From Alphaproteobacteria bacterium (lineage in GTDB: Bacteria > Pseudomonadota > Alphaproteobacteria > GCA-2731375): DNA of 37,342 nucleotides. The notes below the pieces were generated by a model that saw only the letters and a program-made list of their open reading frames with translations, ran no database searches and was not told the origin of the DNA. The first letter of the stretch is position 1, and the number at the start of each line of letters is the position of its first letter. The stretch lies in NCBI GenBank assembly GCA_028824965.1, contig JAPKBD010000005.1, positions 1 to 37,342 of the forward strand. The letters are read 5' to 3'. The position numbers were made by a program, and so were the translations under genes. Below are positions 8,037 to 16,303 of this stretch, one piece after another.

Positions 8037-9506
8037 GTGACGGTCCTTATAAAAAACGGTCGCATTGTAACGGCGGCGGATGATTACTACGCCGATATTT
8101 TTATCGGCGGCGATACGGTGTCTCTGATTGGTCGCAATTTGGAAATCGATGCGGACCACGTCATCGATGCCGCAGGCAAGCTGGTGATCCCGGGCGGTGT
8201 GGACCCGCATACTCATTTGGAAATGCCTTTTGGCGGCACCACCACCTCCGATACGTTTGAGACGGGGACCCGGGCCGCAGCCTTTGGCGGCACAACGACC
8301 ATCGTCGATTTCGCCATTCAGATGAAGGGCACCTCAACCCTTGATGCCCTGGATGCCTGGCATGAAAAGGCTGCCGGGCGCACTGCCATCGATTATGGCT
8401 TTCACATGGTGATAACGGATATGCCAGAGGAGCGCATTCCCGAAATGCGCCGCCTCGCGGATGAGGGCGTCACATCCTACAAATTATTCATGGCCTACCC
8501 CGGTGTCCTGCTTTCAGACGACGGCACGATTTTCCGTACCATGCGCAAAGCGGGCGAAGACGGCACCCTGGTCTGCATGCACGCCGAAAACGGCGTTGTC
8601 ATCGACGAACTGGTCAAGACCGCCCTGTCGGAGGGGCATATTGAGCCGAAATATCATGCCCTGACCCGGCCCACCCGGTTGGAAGCAGAAGGCGTGCATC
8701 GCGCCCTGGCCATCGCCGAGGTGGCCCAGGCGCCTGTGTATTTAGTGCATCTATCCTGCTTTGATGCGTTGGAACAATTGCGCATGGCACAAGCGCGCGG
8801 CGTCATGGCGCACGCCGAAACCTGCCCGCAATATTTGCTGCTGGATATCGATTGCTATGACGAACCTGGCTTTGACGGCGCGAAATATGTCCTCACCCCG
8901 CCGTTACGGGAAAAATGGAACCAGGATGAGCTGTGGGGCGGACTGCGCAATTCCGCCCTCGATGTAATCTCGACGGATCATTGCCCGTTTTGCATGAAAG
9001 ACCAAAAGGAGTTGGGCAAAGACGACTTCAGCCAAATTCCCAACGGTGGCCCCGGCGTGGAAAACCGCCTGAGCCTGATTTATCACAAGGGCGTCAATGG
9101 CGGTAACATCTCGCTCAACCGCTTTGTCGAGCTAACCTCAACCTCGCCCGCGAAGATTTTCGGGCTGTTCCCCAAAAAAGGTACAATCGCCGTGGGCAGT
9201 GACGCCGACATCGTCATTTTTGATCCGGACCGGGAGGAAATAATCTCCCTCCACAACCCCCACACCCATCACATGAACATCGACTACAACGCCTATGAAG
9301 GCACCAAAGTGCGCGGCTTCACAGAGACGGTGTTATCGCGGGGCCGGGTGATCATCGACAAAGGCAATTACCTGGGCCGCCCCGGAGACGGCGAATACAT
9401 CAAACGCGGCCCCTACGGCGGCCTGCACGCCACCACCCGAGGGGCAGCCGCCCGCACAGCCCTGTCGACCTCAGGCCGCCTCGGCGCACCGGGGGCACAT
9501 AGGTAG
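8037..9506 (+). CDS. hydA: Dihydropyrimidinase / D-hydantoinase
   Basis: A 489-aa zinc amidohydrolase that opens cyclic diamides such as dihydrouracil, dihydrothymine or 5-substituted hydantoins. Metal ligands are visible: HTH in DPHTH (58 and 60), the Lys that is carboxylated in this family (SYKLFMAYPG, about 149), His 182 (CMHAENG), His 238 (VYLVHLS) and the catalytic Asp 314 (STDHCPF). Length is normal. It starts with GTG, preceded by GGGGAG. The C-terminal tail after about residue 460 is R/A/G-rich and unconserved in style. Divergence from the importer operon suggests shared use, with the importer bringing in the ring compound or its product. Other members of the fold (allantoinase, phenylhydantoinase) are less likely given the full motif set. 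Confidence 0.93.
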   Translation: MTVLIKNGRIVTAADDYYADIFIGGDTVSLIGRNLEIDADHVIDAAGKLVIPGGVDPHTHLEMPFGGTTTSDTFETGTRAAAFGGTTTIVDFAIQMKGTSTLDALDAWHEKAAGRTAIDYGFHMVITDMPEERIPEMRRLADEGVTSYKLFMAYPGVLLSDDGTIFRTMRKAGEDGTLVCMHAENGVVIDELVKTALSEGHIEPKYHALTRPTRLEAEGVHRALAIAEVAQAPVYLVHLSCFDALEQLRMAQARGVMAHAETCPQYLLLDIDCYDEPGFDGAKYVLTPPLREKWNQDELWGGLRNSALDVISTDHCPFCMKDQKELGKDDFSQIPNGGPGVENRLSLIYHKGVNGGNISLNRFVELTSTSPAKIFGLFPKKGTIAVGSDADIVIFDPDREEIISLHNPHTHHMNIDYNAYEGTKVRGFTETVLSRGRVIIDKGNYLGRPGDGEYIKRGPYGGLHATTRGAAARTALSTSGRLGAPGAHR

Positions 9507-9516
9507 GGGGTAGAAC

Positions 9517-10434
9517 TTAAGGGTCGATCAGATTGCCTTTTTCGTCACGAATTTCGGGCCCGTGGACGCGGGCGCGGCCGTCGCCGAAGTTTTGGTCCCG
9601 GCCTTCCAGGGCGGCTTTCAGGCCGTGGTCTTTGGCGGTTTGACGGAAAAACCTCGTGCCAGGCGCCAGATGGGCCCGGGCGTCGTTTTCCGCTGCCATG
9701 CGTTGTAGGGTACGCGCGCCCATTAATTCCAGGCCCACGTTGACAATACGTTTGTTCGCGGTCAGCAAATCCGGGTCAATCTGTGCCATACGATCGGCCA
9801 GGCCCTCAACCTCAGCCTCCAGCATATCCGCCGGGACGGATTTCATCACCAGTCCGATGTCCGCAGCCTCAGCACCCGTCACCGTATCGCCCGTGAGGAC
9901 CAATCGTTTGGCCCATTGGGGGCCGCAATGATAGATCCACATCTGGTTCGGTAACGAGCCTAAATCGCGGGCCGGGGGAAAGCCAATTGTGGCGTCGTCC
10001 GCTGCGATCACCATATCGCACAATAGGGCGATGTCCGTGCCGCCGGCCAGACAATGGCCATGGACCTGGGCGATGACGGGTTTGTGCATATCGAACAGAA
10101 CCATGCGCAAACGCTGGCTATATTCCAGACGCCAGATGTCATCATCAATGGTGGGGTCGGCATAGATGCCGCCTTCGCGATACCTGCGTCCCGGCCTGCC
10201 GCCAGAGGGCGGATTGTTCAGGCCCGGCGTCAGATCATAGCCGGCGCTGAACGAGGGCCCCGCGCCACGGATGATGATGCAGTGAACGTCCTTGTCATTG
10301 TCCGCCTCCCACAATGCCTCGTGCAATTCCTCCAACAGGGGAATGGACAGTGCATTGCGCTTTGCCGCCCGGTTTAGGGTGATGCGGGCGCGGCCGTCCA
10401 CGGCCTCGTAAATGATATGTTCGAAGTCATCCAT
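9517..10434 (-). CDS. Crotonase-family protein (enoyl-CoA hydratase/isomerase-like)
   Basis: A 305-aa crotonase-fold protein. The oxyanion-hole segments are present (PSFSAGYDL and HGHCLAGGTDIALLCD). Compared with rat mitochondrial enoyl-CoA hydratase, the first catalytic Glu aligns with Asp (GGTDIAL against GGCELAM). The second Glu is absent (GFPPARDLG against GQPEILLG). It is therefore unlikely to be a canonical hydratase, and another crotonase reaction such as isomerase, thioesterase or C-C bond chemistry is possible. It converges on the dihydropyrimidinase gene with a 10-nt gap. The next upstream gene on the same strand is 36 nt away, so it may be the end of a longer transcript. Confidence 0.85.
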   Translation of the reverse strand: MDDFEHIIYEAVDGRARITLNRAAKRNALSIPLLEELHEALWEADNDKDVHCIIIRGAGPSFSAGYDLTPGLNNPPSGGRPGRRYREGGIYADPTIDDDIWRLEYSQRLRMVLFDMHKPVIAQVHGHCLAGGTDIALLCDMVIAADDATIGFPPARDLGSLPNQMWIYHCGPQWAKRLVLTGDTVTGAEAADIGLVMKSVPADMLEAEVEGLADRMAQIDPDLLTANKRIVNVGLELMGARTLQRMAAENDARAHLAPGTRFFRQTAKDHGLKAALEGRDQNFGDGRARVHGPEIRDEKGNLIDP

Positions 10435-10470
10435 GCTGGGTACTCACAAGATTGGAAAAAACGGGCCTAA

Positions 10471-10944
10471 TCACGCCTGCCGGCGTTGGCCCACGGGGCG
10501 CATAACCTTCAACAGCCAGAATATGATGCAAAAAACACCGGTCAAAATAACCAGGGCAACCACGGCTGCCAGGCGCTTGCCGAAATTTTCATCCAGGCTA
10601 TAGCCCGGACCCAGCAAATAAACGCACAGGATCTGCACTGATTGCAGGGCCGCACCAGCCGACAGCAATATGGCGATGAAGGTGGAACCGCGTAACGAGC
10701 TCAACACCATACTTTCCACACTGCGCTGCTGGACGATATGGCTGTGATAGGCGCGGTAATGATAGCCGCAGAACCCAACGATACCGACGATCACGACGGC
10801 CCAAAAAATGGCATTTTCATAACTCAAACCATTGATGATCAGATTGAACAGATCCTCAAACGGTTTGTAGAAGTATAAAAAGATCAAGACGACGATGTAG
10901 ATGATGAAACCCACCAGGGTCCAAAACCATTGCCACCCATTCAT
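10471..10944 (-). CDS. Small membrane protein of unknown function
   Basis: A 157-aa protein with about four hydrophobic spans (for example FWTLVGFIIYIVVLIFLYF and AVVALVILTGVFCIIFWLL). Short polar loops include a His/Tyr-rich stretch (CGYHYRAYHSHIVQQRS) after the second span. I do not recognise the family. Its position between an amidase and a crotonase gene on the same strand suggests co-transcription, but gives no function. Confidence 0.7.
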   Translation of the reverse strand: MNGWQWFWTLVGFIIYIVVLIFLYFYKPFEDLFNLIINGLSYENAIFWAVVIVGIVGFCGYHYRAYHSHIVQQRSVESMVLSSLRGSTFIAILLSAGAALQSVQILCVYLLGPGYSLDENFGKRLAAVVALVILTGVFCIIFWLLKVMRPVGQRRQA

Positions 10945-11022
10945 ATGCCGTCCCCTCTAACTCTATTTTGTGACGTCATCTTAACGCCCTCAATTTGTTT
11001 GCGATAGGCCCTCAGCTGCCAT

Positions 11023-12456
11023 TTATACCGGCAAATCCGGTCGGCGCTTGTGCCATTCCGTGGCTTGTTCAAAGGCATCGGCCACTTGCAGCAATAACGG
11101 CTCCTCAAACCACGGGCCCAAAAGCTGCAGGCCAATGGGCAGGCCGTCTTCCGTGAAGCCGCAGGGAATGGAGATCGCCGGTTGGCCTGTGAAGCAGGCC
11201 AGGCGCGTCAATTGACCCAACGCCTTCCAGCCGACAACGTCCCGATCACCAACCATTATGGTGCCCGTATCAATGGGAACAGACGGAATGACTGCCGTGG
11301 GCATGGCCAATATAGGTGTCTGGGCCAGGACACCGGCCATTTCGCTCTGCACCTTGGCTTGGGCCTGGCGGGACTTGATAAAAGCGCTGGCGCTTAACCC
11401 TTCGCCCAAACGCAGGCGCGCGTTCACATCAGGGGATAGATCATCGGCGTTATCCCGCAAATGACCGTCATGGACCGTGTGCGCCTCTGCCATGGCCATA
11501 GTGGACCAGCCATCTATGGCTTCACGGTTAAAGGGCAGGATTACTTCTTCGATCTCAGCACCAAGATCGCTGAGCACCGACAATGCGGCCTGCACCGCAG
11601 CCTCAACCTCCCCGTGCAGGCGGTCAAAATAAAAATCCCGGGGCACACCGATCCGCAGACCGTTAAGTGGCTTGCCCAGCAACGAAGTATAATCGCCGAC
11701 CCGCGCATGGGCCGTGGACGGATCATCTGGGTCCGCCCCAGCGATAGCTGCCAGCACCAAGGCTGCGTCGCGTACGGTTCGTGTTAAGGGGCCGCCATGA
11801 TCCAGGCTTTCGCACAAGGGATAGATACCCGCGCGGGAGGCCAGACCGTAAGTTTGCTTTAAGCCAACAACGCCGCAAAGGGAGGCTGGAATTCGGATGG
11901 AACCGCCGGTATCGCTACCCAATGTGGCCATGGCCAGGGAAGCAGCGGTGGCGCAGCCCGACCCGGATGAGGAGCCGCCCGAGACCCGTTCCAGGTTCCA
12001 TGGGTTCAGTGCCGTGCCCACAATTGGATTGATACCCGTGGGGCCGAACGCGAATTCGTGCAGGTTCAACATGCCCAGCATAATTGCGCCTGCATCCCGC
12101 AGACGGGCAACGGATGTGGCATCACTGTTGGCGATACCTTCGGACAGAATTTTTGAGCCGCATGTCCGTTCCATCCCCGCGACTTGGAACAGATCCTTTA
12201 CGGCCATGGGTATGCCGTGCAGGGGACCGCGATAGTTACCTGCGGCAATCTCCGCCTCCGCCTCTTTCGCCGCGGCCAGGGCTGCATCCGGGTAGAGGGA
12301 GATATAGGCATTCAGGCTAGGGTTCAGAGCATCGATCCGGGCCAGTTGGCTTTCCATCACCGCGACAGGGGAGACTTCGCCACTTTCAATGCGGGGGGCG
12401 AGCGTGGCGATGTCCATCTGGGCCAGTTCAAGCCCAATTACCGATTGATCACTCAT
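11023..12456 (-). CDS. Amidase signature family hydrolase
   Basis: A 477-aa serine amidase with the Ser-cisSer-Lys triad of the amidase signature family. The Lys is in MAVKDLF (about 87), the Gly/Ser loop is GGSSSGSG (160-167), and the nucleophile Ser 186 is in GSDTGGSIRIP. The length and the C-terminal PAISIPCGF segment match GatA-like and catabolic amidases. No gatB or gatC partner lies nearby, so a catabolic amide hydrolase is more likely than tRNA amidotransferase subunit A. Its start overlaps the stop of the upstream membrane-protein gene by 4 nt (ATGA), which indicates translational coupling. Confidence 0.92.
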   Translation of the reverse strand: MSDQSVIGLELAQMDIATLAPRIESGEVSPVAVMESQLARIDALNPSLNAYISLYPDAALAAAKEAEAEIAAGNYRGPLHGIPMAVKDLFQVAGMERTCGSKILSEGIANSDATSVARLRDAGAIMLGMLNLHEFAFGPTGINPIVGTALNPWNLERVSGGSSSGSGCATAASLAMATLGSDTGGSIRIPASLCGVVGLKQTYGLASRAGIYPLCESLDHGGPLTRTVRDAALVLAAIAGADPDDPSTAHARVGDYTSLLGKPLNGLRIGVPRDFYFDRLHGEVEAAVQAALSVLSDLGAEIEEVILPFNREAIDGWSTMAMAEAHTVHDGHLRDNADDLSPDVNARLRLGEGLSASAFIKSRQAQAKVQSEMAGVLAQTPILAMPTAVIPSVPIDTGTIMVGDRDVVGWKALGQLTRLACFTGQPAISIPCGFTEDGLPIGLQLLGPWFEEPLLLQVADAFEQATEWHKRRPDLPV

Positions 12457-13634
12457 AAATCAGCCTCCGGCACAGCGATGATCAGCAAGATGCCATAGAC
12501 GGCAACAAAGATGGCGTCCTTGACCGCGCCCAGGGTCTGCTTGCCCTCACTCCCCTGGATCAGCATGACGATAATCTCCATCACAAAGCCGATCATGGCC
12601 AAAAAGAAGAACGGCCAAATCGTGCTCCACCAGGAAATCTCGACAGGGATCGCAACACCTTGCACGGCGCGCCAGATCAGCAACAAAATCGGCAGGGCCA
12701 TAAAATAAGCATGCGCGAGAAGAAACCGTAGCCTTGTCAGCGTGCGGTCCAAAATCCAAAAGACCAGGAAGAACAGCGCCACATACAGCACATCCCAGAA
12801 CATGGAATTGTAGGCTTGAACGGCACCGTCTTTGCCCTCTTCCGCGCCCGCCGCGTCGCCATCCACGACGGCCGCCATGCCATCGATCTCAAGCAGATTT
12901 ACAAAACCCAGGATCAGCAAAAACGTCATGGCATCGCATAACAGCCACTCCCGCACATTCGCGGAGGTATCCTTGATATTCCAACCGCGCGAGGCTTTGT
13001 CGAACAACAACACCAGCGCAACGGCAAGTGCTGCCGGGTAAATCAGCCGCAAGACCAAGGAATATTGCGTCCCGTCATCGAGATAAATCCAATTCAACAA
13101 CAGAAACGTAAACAACAGGGCCAGCAGGCCAAGCACACGCAAGCCCGCCGGCGTCGGCTGGCTATCGGGCGTTGGGGTGGCCGCTATGGGCGCACTAGGT
13201 ACGGAAATAGATGCGGCTTCAGGATCTGGGATGCCTTGCCTGGAAGATTGCGCAATCATGTAGATCAAAAAGCCAATGAGGCCCAAGCCAGCCACCACCA
13301 ACATGATGACAAAGAATGTGATTGCCCTGCCGTCGGCGCGCCAATCCGCCGCCTGGCCCAATAAACCATCGGTGGAAAATTGCCAGATACCAACGATCGC
13401 CACCACCAACAACAACGCAGCCGCGAGGAGGTATTGATACCAGCGGTTCGCGCCGGACAGCTCCACATTAGAAAGGCCCACACCAGAAAGGCCAGCGCCA
13501 GAAAGGCCAGCGCCAGCTGGGCCAGATTTGGATTTTGCCAATCCGCGGCCAATGAGAAAAACCAGGAACGCCAAGACGCCGACAATGGCTATGGCCGCCA
13601 TTACCTGTAGAAATATAACTGACCGACTATCCAC
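12453..13634 (-). CDS. Polytopic membrane protein of unknown function
   Basis: A 393-aa protein with an N-terminal span (VMAAIAIVGVLAFLVFLIGRGL), a five-residue repeat linker (AGLSG units, about residues 40-60) and roughly eight further hydrophobic segments. The family is not recognised. Acidic loop residues (DGDAAGAEEGKDG) lie between central spans. Coupling by a 4-nt overlap to the amidase suggests a joint role, perhaps membrane handling of an amide substrate, but this is inference only. Confidence 0.7.
   Translation of the reverse strand: MDSRSVIFLQVMAAIAIVGVLAFLVFLIGRGLAKSKSGPAGAGLSGAGLSGVGLSNVELSGANRWYQYLLAAALLLVVAIVGIWQFSTDGLLGQAADWRADGRAITFFVIMLVVAGLGLIGFLIYMIAQSSRQGIPDPEAASISVPSAPIAATPTPDSQPTPAGLRVLGLLALLFTFLLLNWIYLDDGTQYSLVLRLIYPAALAVALVLLFDKASRGWNIKDTSANVREWLLCDAMTFLLILGFVNLLEIDGMAAVVDGDAAGAEEGKDGAVQAYNSMFWDVLYVALFFLVFWILDRTLTRLRFLLAHAYFMALPILLLIWRAVQGVAIPVEISWWSTIWPFFFLAMIGFVMEIIVMLIQGSEGKQTLGAVKDAIFVAVYGILLIIAVPEADL
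13456..13515 (-). repeat. 15-bp coding microrepeat (xGLSG units)
   Basis: Three near-exact 15-bp units (gaaaggccMRCrcca on the plus strand: 13471-13485, 13486-13500, 13501-13515) and one degenerate unit (13456-13470) lie in tandem. They encode GAGLS-GAGLS-GVGLS-NVELS in the membrane protein. The reading resembles a short pentapeptide-repeat segment, but it is too short to form the usual helix and is probably a variable linker. Confidence 0.8.
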
Positions 13635-13666
13635 CGTTGGCCCTTCCCTTACATCGACGATGCATT

Positions 13667-14464
13667 TCAGATTTGCAGGTTGACGTTAAAACGATCTTTG
13701 AAAGCCTGACGCAATCTATCAAACTGCACGCCAACCCGTATTACGGAAAAATCACGAAAATCTATGATAGTCGAGGATCGGCCCTGATGGTTAGCATATT
13801 GCGATAGGCCGTAATCAAAAGAAATATCCGCCGCCTCGCGCACTGCCCCATCAACTTCGCCCAAACGGTACTTACTACCCGTCAGTGATAAATTCGCCGA
13901 CGACCCAAAGACCGGCATATTTCGCGCCCAGGCCTGGCTTGCGATCTCGTTGTGCATGGGCCCGGCATTCAACAGCATATCCAGGGTCCCTGCCTTGGAT
14001 GATGATGCCAAAACAAACGGATCCACATCTGCCAGAAAGGCATGATCTTCGCGAAACGGTGCCACGACGGAAAATGGTAGGCTCACCTGTTCCACCATTT
14101 CGGCGACCATGGCATGTTTCTCTTCCGCCATGATGTGCACGGCGGCGGACATCATATAGTTGCCGAACATGCCGGATGGCTTTTCATAGCTGCGTTGTTT
14201 GGCATCAAATATCCGTCTGATCCCCTGTGGCGTAGCCGCCAATATGGCGTAGGCCACATCCAAAGGTGCAATGGCGACACCACCATTGGCCAGGACATCT
14301 AACAAATTGGAGACATCAGCCGAAATTTGTTCAGGGGCAACAGAGGTGTGGGTACGCGCCTCATCGCCTGGCGCTGGCAATAGGGGCGTTTCAGCCTCAA
14401 TTATATTACTTGGTACATTACTTGGCATATTATTTGGTGCCATAAAGCCGGTCGCCCGCATCAC
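13667..14464 (-). CDS. YrdC/Sua5-like domain protein
   Basis: A 265-aa protein related to threonylcarbamoyl-AMP synthases (YrdC/Sua5/YciO). Recognisable parts are [19 protein letters not shown], the [12 protein letters not shown] segment (family K-R...KP motif), [13 protein letters not shown] (family SSANLSG) and RSSTIIDF near the C-terminus. Family members use threonine, bicarbonate and ATP for the tRNA t6A base, but this one is divergent and could have another role. The start is uncertain. The ORF begins at 14464, overlapping upp by 35 nt; ATG codons at 14443 and 14428 are also possible, the last lying just after the upp stop. The N-terminal 20 residues consist of a 4-residue repeat ([12 protein letters not shown]). 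Confidence 0.75.
   Translation of the reverse strand: MMRATGFMAPNNMPSNVPSNIIEAETPLLPAPGDEARTHTSVAPEQISADVSNLLDVLANGGVAIAPLDVAYAILAATPQGIRRIFDAKQRSYEKPSGMFGNYMMSAAVHIMAEEKHAMVAEMVEQVSLPFSVVAPFREDHAFLADVDPFVLASSSKAGTLDMLLNAGPMHNEIASQAWARNMPVFGSSANLSLTGSKYRLGEVDGAVREAADISFDYGLSQYANHQGRSSTIIDFRDFSVIRVGVQFDRLRQAFKDRFNVNLQI
14405..14440 (-). repeat. 12-bp tandem repeat across the upp stop codon
   Basis: Three 12-bp units on the plus strand (ATTACTTGGTAC, ATTACTTGGCAT, ATTATTTGGTGC) are head to tail. They span the end of upp (stop at 14430-14432) and the start region of the YrdC-like gene, where they encode the [10 protein letters not shown] repeat. Slippage here would change the start region of the downstream gene. 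Confidence 0.75.
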
Positions 14465-15065
14465 CCAGACCGGGCAGAATATAGCCGATTTCGCTTAGTT
14501 GCCGATCAACTGCCGCCGTTAAAATAGGCACGTCCGGGTGCACCTCCGTGAGGGCTGAAATGCCTTCGGGTGCGGCAACCAGGGCGACGAATTTCATACG
14601 TTTGGCACCCGCCTCCTTCAACCGCGTGATGGCGGCGACTGCGGAATTGCCCGTGGCCAGCATGGGATCGACAACAATCACCTGACGCTCCCCAATGGAA
14701 TGGGGCAGCTTGAGGTAATATTCCACCGGCTCCAACGTTTCGTGGTCCCGGTACATGCCGATATGGCCGACGCGGGCTGAGGGGATCAAATCCAACATAC
14801 CTTCCAACAGACCATTACCCGCCCGCAGGATCGAGACCAGGCACAGCTTTTTGCCGTCCAGAACAGGCGCTGCCATGGTTTCCAACGGCGTTTCAATCTC
14901 AACTTTTGTCAGGGCCAGATCCCGCGTCGCCTCAAACGCCAGCAACAACGCGATTTCCCCCAGCAATTGCCGGAATTCCGCCGTCGAGGTTTCCTTTCGG
15001 CGCAGCAAAGTCAATTTGTGCTGGATCAAGGGATGATCCGCCACTTTAAAATTCGGCGCTGTCAT
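14430..15065 (-). CDS. upp: Uracil phosphoribosyltransferase
   Basis: A 211-aa cytoplasmic salvage enzyme that joins uracil and PRPP to give UMP. The PRPP loop [11 protein letters not shown] (about 131-141), the [12 protein letters not shown] segment (79-90) and the C-terminal [13 protein letters not shown] are diagnostic of Upp. Length is standard. The neighbouring dihydropyrimidinase could link pyrimidine catabolism and salvage, but it is about 5 kb away. The gene is divergent from the flagellin unit and overlaps or abuts the YrdC-like gene downstream. Confidence 0.97.
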   Translation of the reverse strand: MTAPNFKVADHPLIQHKLTLLRRKETSTAEFRQLLGEIALLLAFEATRDLALTKVEIETPLETMAAPVLDGKKLCLVSILRAGNGLLEGMLDLIPSARVGHIGMYRDHETLEPVEYYLKLPHSIGERQVIVVDPMLATGNSAVAAITRLKEAGAKRMKFVALVAAPEGISALTEVHPDVPILTAAVDRQLSEIGYILPGLGDAGDRLYGTK

Positions 15066-15202
15066 GGCCCCGCCCCCCTCAGTTCGGTTTACCGTTTATT
15101 TTACCGTTCAGTGTAGCGTCAGGTTTACGAAGGATATAGCCCCATCGCACCATTCAACGGCGAAAACTTAGAACTATCCAAAATTGCCTCATTTCAGTGC
15201 GT

Positions 15203-15230
15203 TAACCTTTACTTAACGAATTGCGGATAG
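15203..15230 (+). promoter_or_regulatory. Candidate sigma-28 (flagellar) promoter
   Basis: TAACCTTT (15203-15210), 12 nt, then GCGGATAG (15223-15230) resembles the FliA consensus TAAAGTTT-N11-GCCGATAA, with 6 of 8 matches in each box and one extra spacer base. Transcription would begin just upstream of the riboswitch, in front of the flagellin gene, which fits a FliA target. Confidence 0.5.
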
Positions 15231-15254
15231 CGTCACGGTCCCTTGTAGTATGCA

Positions 15255-15393
15255 GGGGTGCGAACCAAGAAATGGCAAACCGTCGGCAACGGCGGGACGC
15301 AAAGCTACCGGTCCTACACGATCCAGAATGACATCACACGGAAGATTAGAAATTTTCCAAAGGATGCGGATCGAAGGATAGCGGAGTTATCTC
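15255..15393 (+). promoter_or_regulatory. c-di-GMP-I (GEMM) riboswitch, flagellin leader
   Basis: The leader carries the GEMM core almost exactly: AAATGGCAAACC, a short hairpin (GTCGGCAACGGC), GGGACGCAAAGCTACCGG, and on the 3' side GGATAGCGGAGTTATC, which matches the family GGUAGCGGGGUUACC end. The 5' GGGGT can pair with ATCTC (with wobbles) as P1. The flagellin ribosome binding site (AGGAAGAG) follows directly, so ligand binding probably controls translation or access to this site. The distal hairpin is longer than usual. Bases upstream of the start read as protein in the ORF track only by accident. Confidence 0.85.
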
Positions 15394-15410
15394 AGGAAGA
15401 GACGCATAAA

Positions 15411-16229
15411 ATGGCCTTATCTATCAATACGAACAACGGCGCGGCCATCGCGCTGCAAAAATTTTCAGCTAACAACAACGACCTGAACAAAATTCAAAAC
15501 CATATTTCGTCGGGCAAAAAAGTCGACAGCCCCAAGGACGATGCCGCGACTCTTGCCATCGCCCAGGAATTGCTGGCCACCTACGCTGGCACCGGTGCCG
15601 TTCGAGACGGCCTCAGCCGCGCATCCGCGACCATTGATGTGGCCGTCGCAGCCGGTGAAGCCACCGCAGATATTTTGGTGGAGATGAAAGGCCTTGCTGT
15701 ACAAGCCAGTCAGGAAGGCCTGGACCAGACATCCCGGGATGCACTGAATTCCGCCTTCACCGCCCTGCAGGAACAGGTCACAACCATCAACGACAGCGCA
15801 TCGTTTGCAGGCAGCAACCTGATCGCAGCCGGTGCTGCGGATCAAAATGTATTGAGCGACGACAGCGGTGCGACCATCAAAGTCGCAGCCCAGGATTTGT
15901 CCAGCGACGGCCTGGGCCTGACTGGGCAATCATTGGGCGATGCGGGCAATGCTGCATCCGCCCTGGCCGCGCTTGATGCAGCGATCACGGATGCCTCGTC
16001 GAAATTGGCAAATCTGGGCAGTTCCGCCAATCGGATTGAAACCCATAACGTTAACTTGGGCGTGCAAAATGATACGGTCGCGGCCGGTATCGGGAACCTT
16101 GTGGATGCAGATTTAGCCGCCGACAGCGCCGCCCTGAAATCCGCTGAATTAAAGCAGGCATTGGGTGCCGTCAGTCTGGGCATCGCCAACGCCGCGCCCT
16201 CCAGAATTCTCAGTCTGTTCGGCGGGTAG
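15411..16229 (+). CDS. Flagellin
   Basis: A short flagellin of 272 aa, the filament subunit exported by the flagellar type III system. The N-terminal helical domain begins ALSINTNNGAAIALQKFSANNNDLNKIQNHISSGKKVDSPKDDAATLAIAQ. The C-terminal helix has SSANRIETHNVNLGVQNDTVAAGIGNLVDADLAADSAALKSAELKQALG. The variable central domain is only about 100 residues. The start at 15411 (MALSIN) is chosen because the 51 codons before it lie in the riboswitch. A sigma-28-like promoter and a c-di-GMP riboswitch precede it. No other flagellar genes are in the window, so it is an isolated filament gene, possibly one of several paralogues. Confidence 0.95.
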   Translation: MALSINTNNGAAIALQKFSANNNDLNKIQNHISSGKKVDSPKDDAATLAIAQELLATYAGTGAVRDGLSRASATIDVAVAAGEATADILVEMKGLAVQASQEGLDQTSRDALNSAFTALQEQVTTINDSASFAGSNLIAAGAADQNVLSDDSGATIKVAAQDLSSDGLGLTGQSLGDAGNAASALAALDAAITDASSKLANLGSSANRIETHNVNLGVQNDTVAAGIGNLVDADLAADSAALKSAELKQALGAVSLGIANAAPSRILSLFGG

Positions 16230-16303
16230 ACCTCGCTATAGCTCCCCCATAGCTCTCTGACCCTATTCAGCGTAGCATCAGGAAAACCTAAGGGGAGGAA
16301 CCG

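Noticed and set aside
15258-15410. N-terminal extension of flagellin in the ORF track
   Set aside because: The bases are the GEMM riboswitch; flagellins begin near MALSINTN and a ribosome site precedes that ATG.
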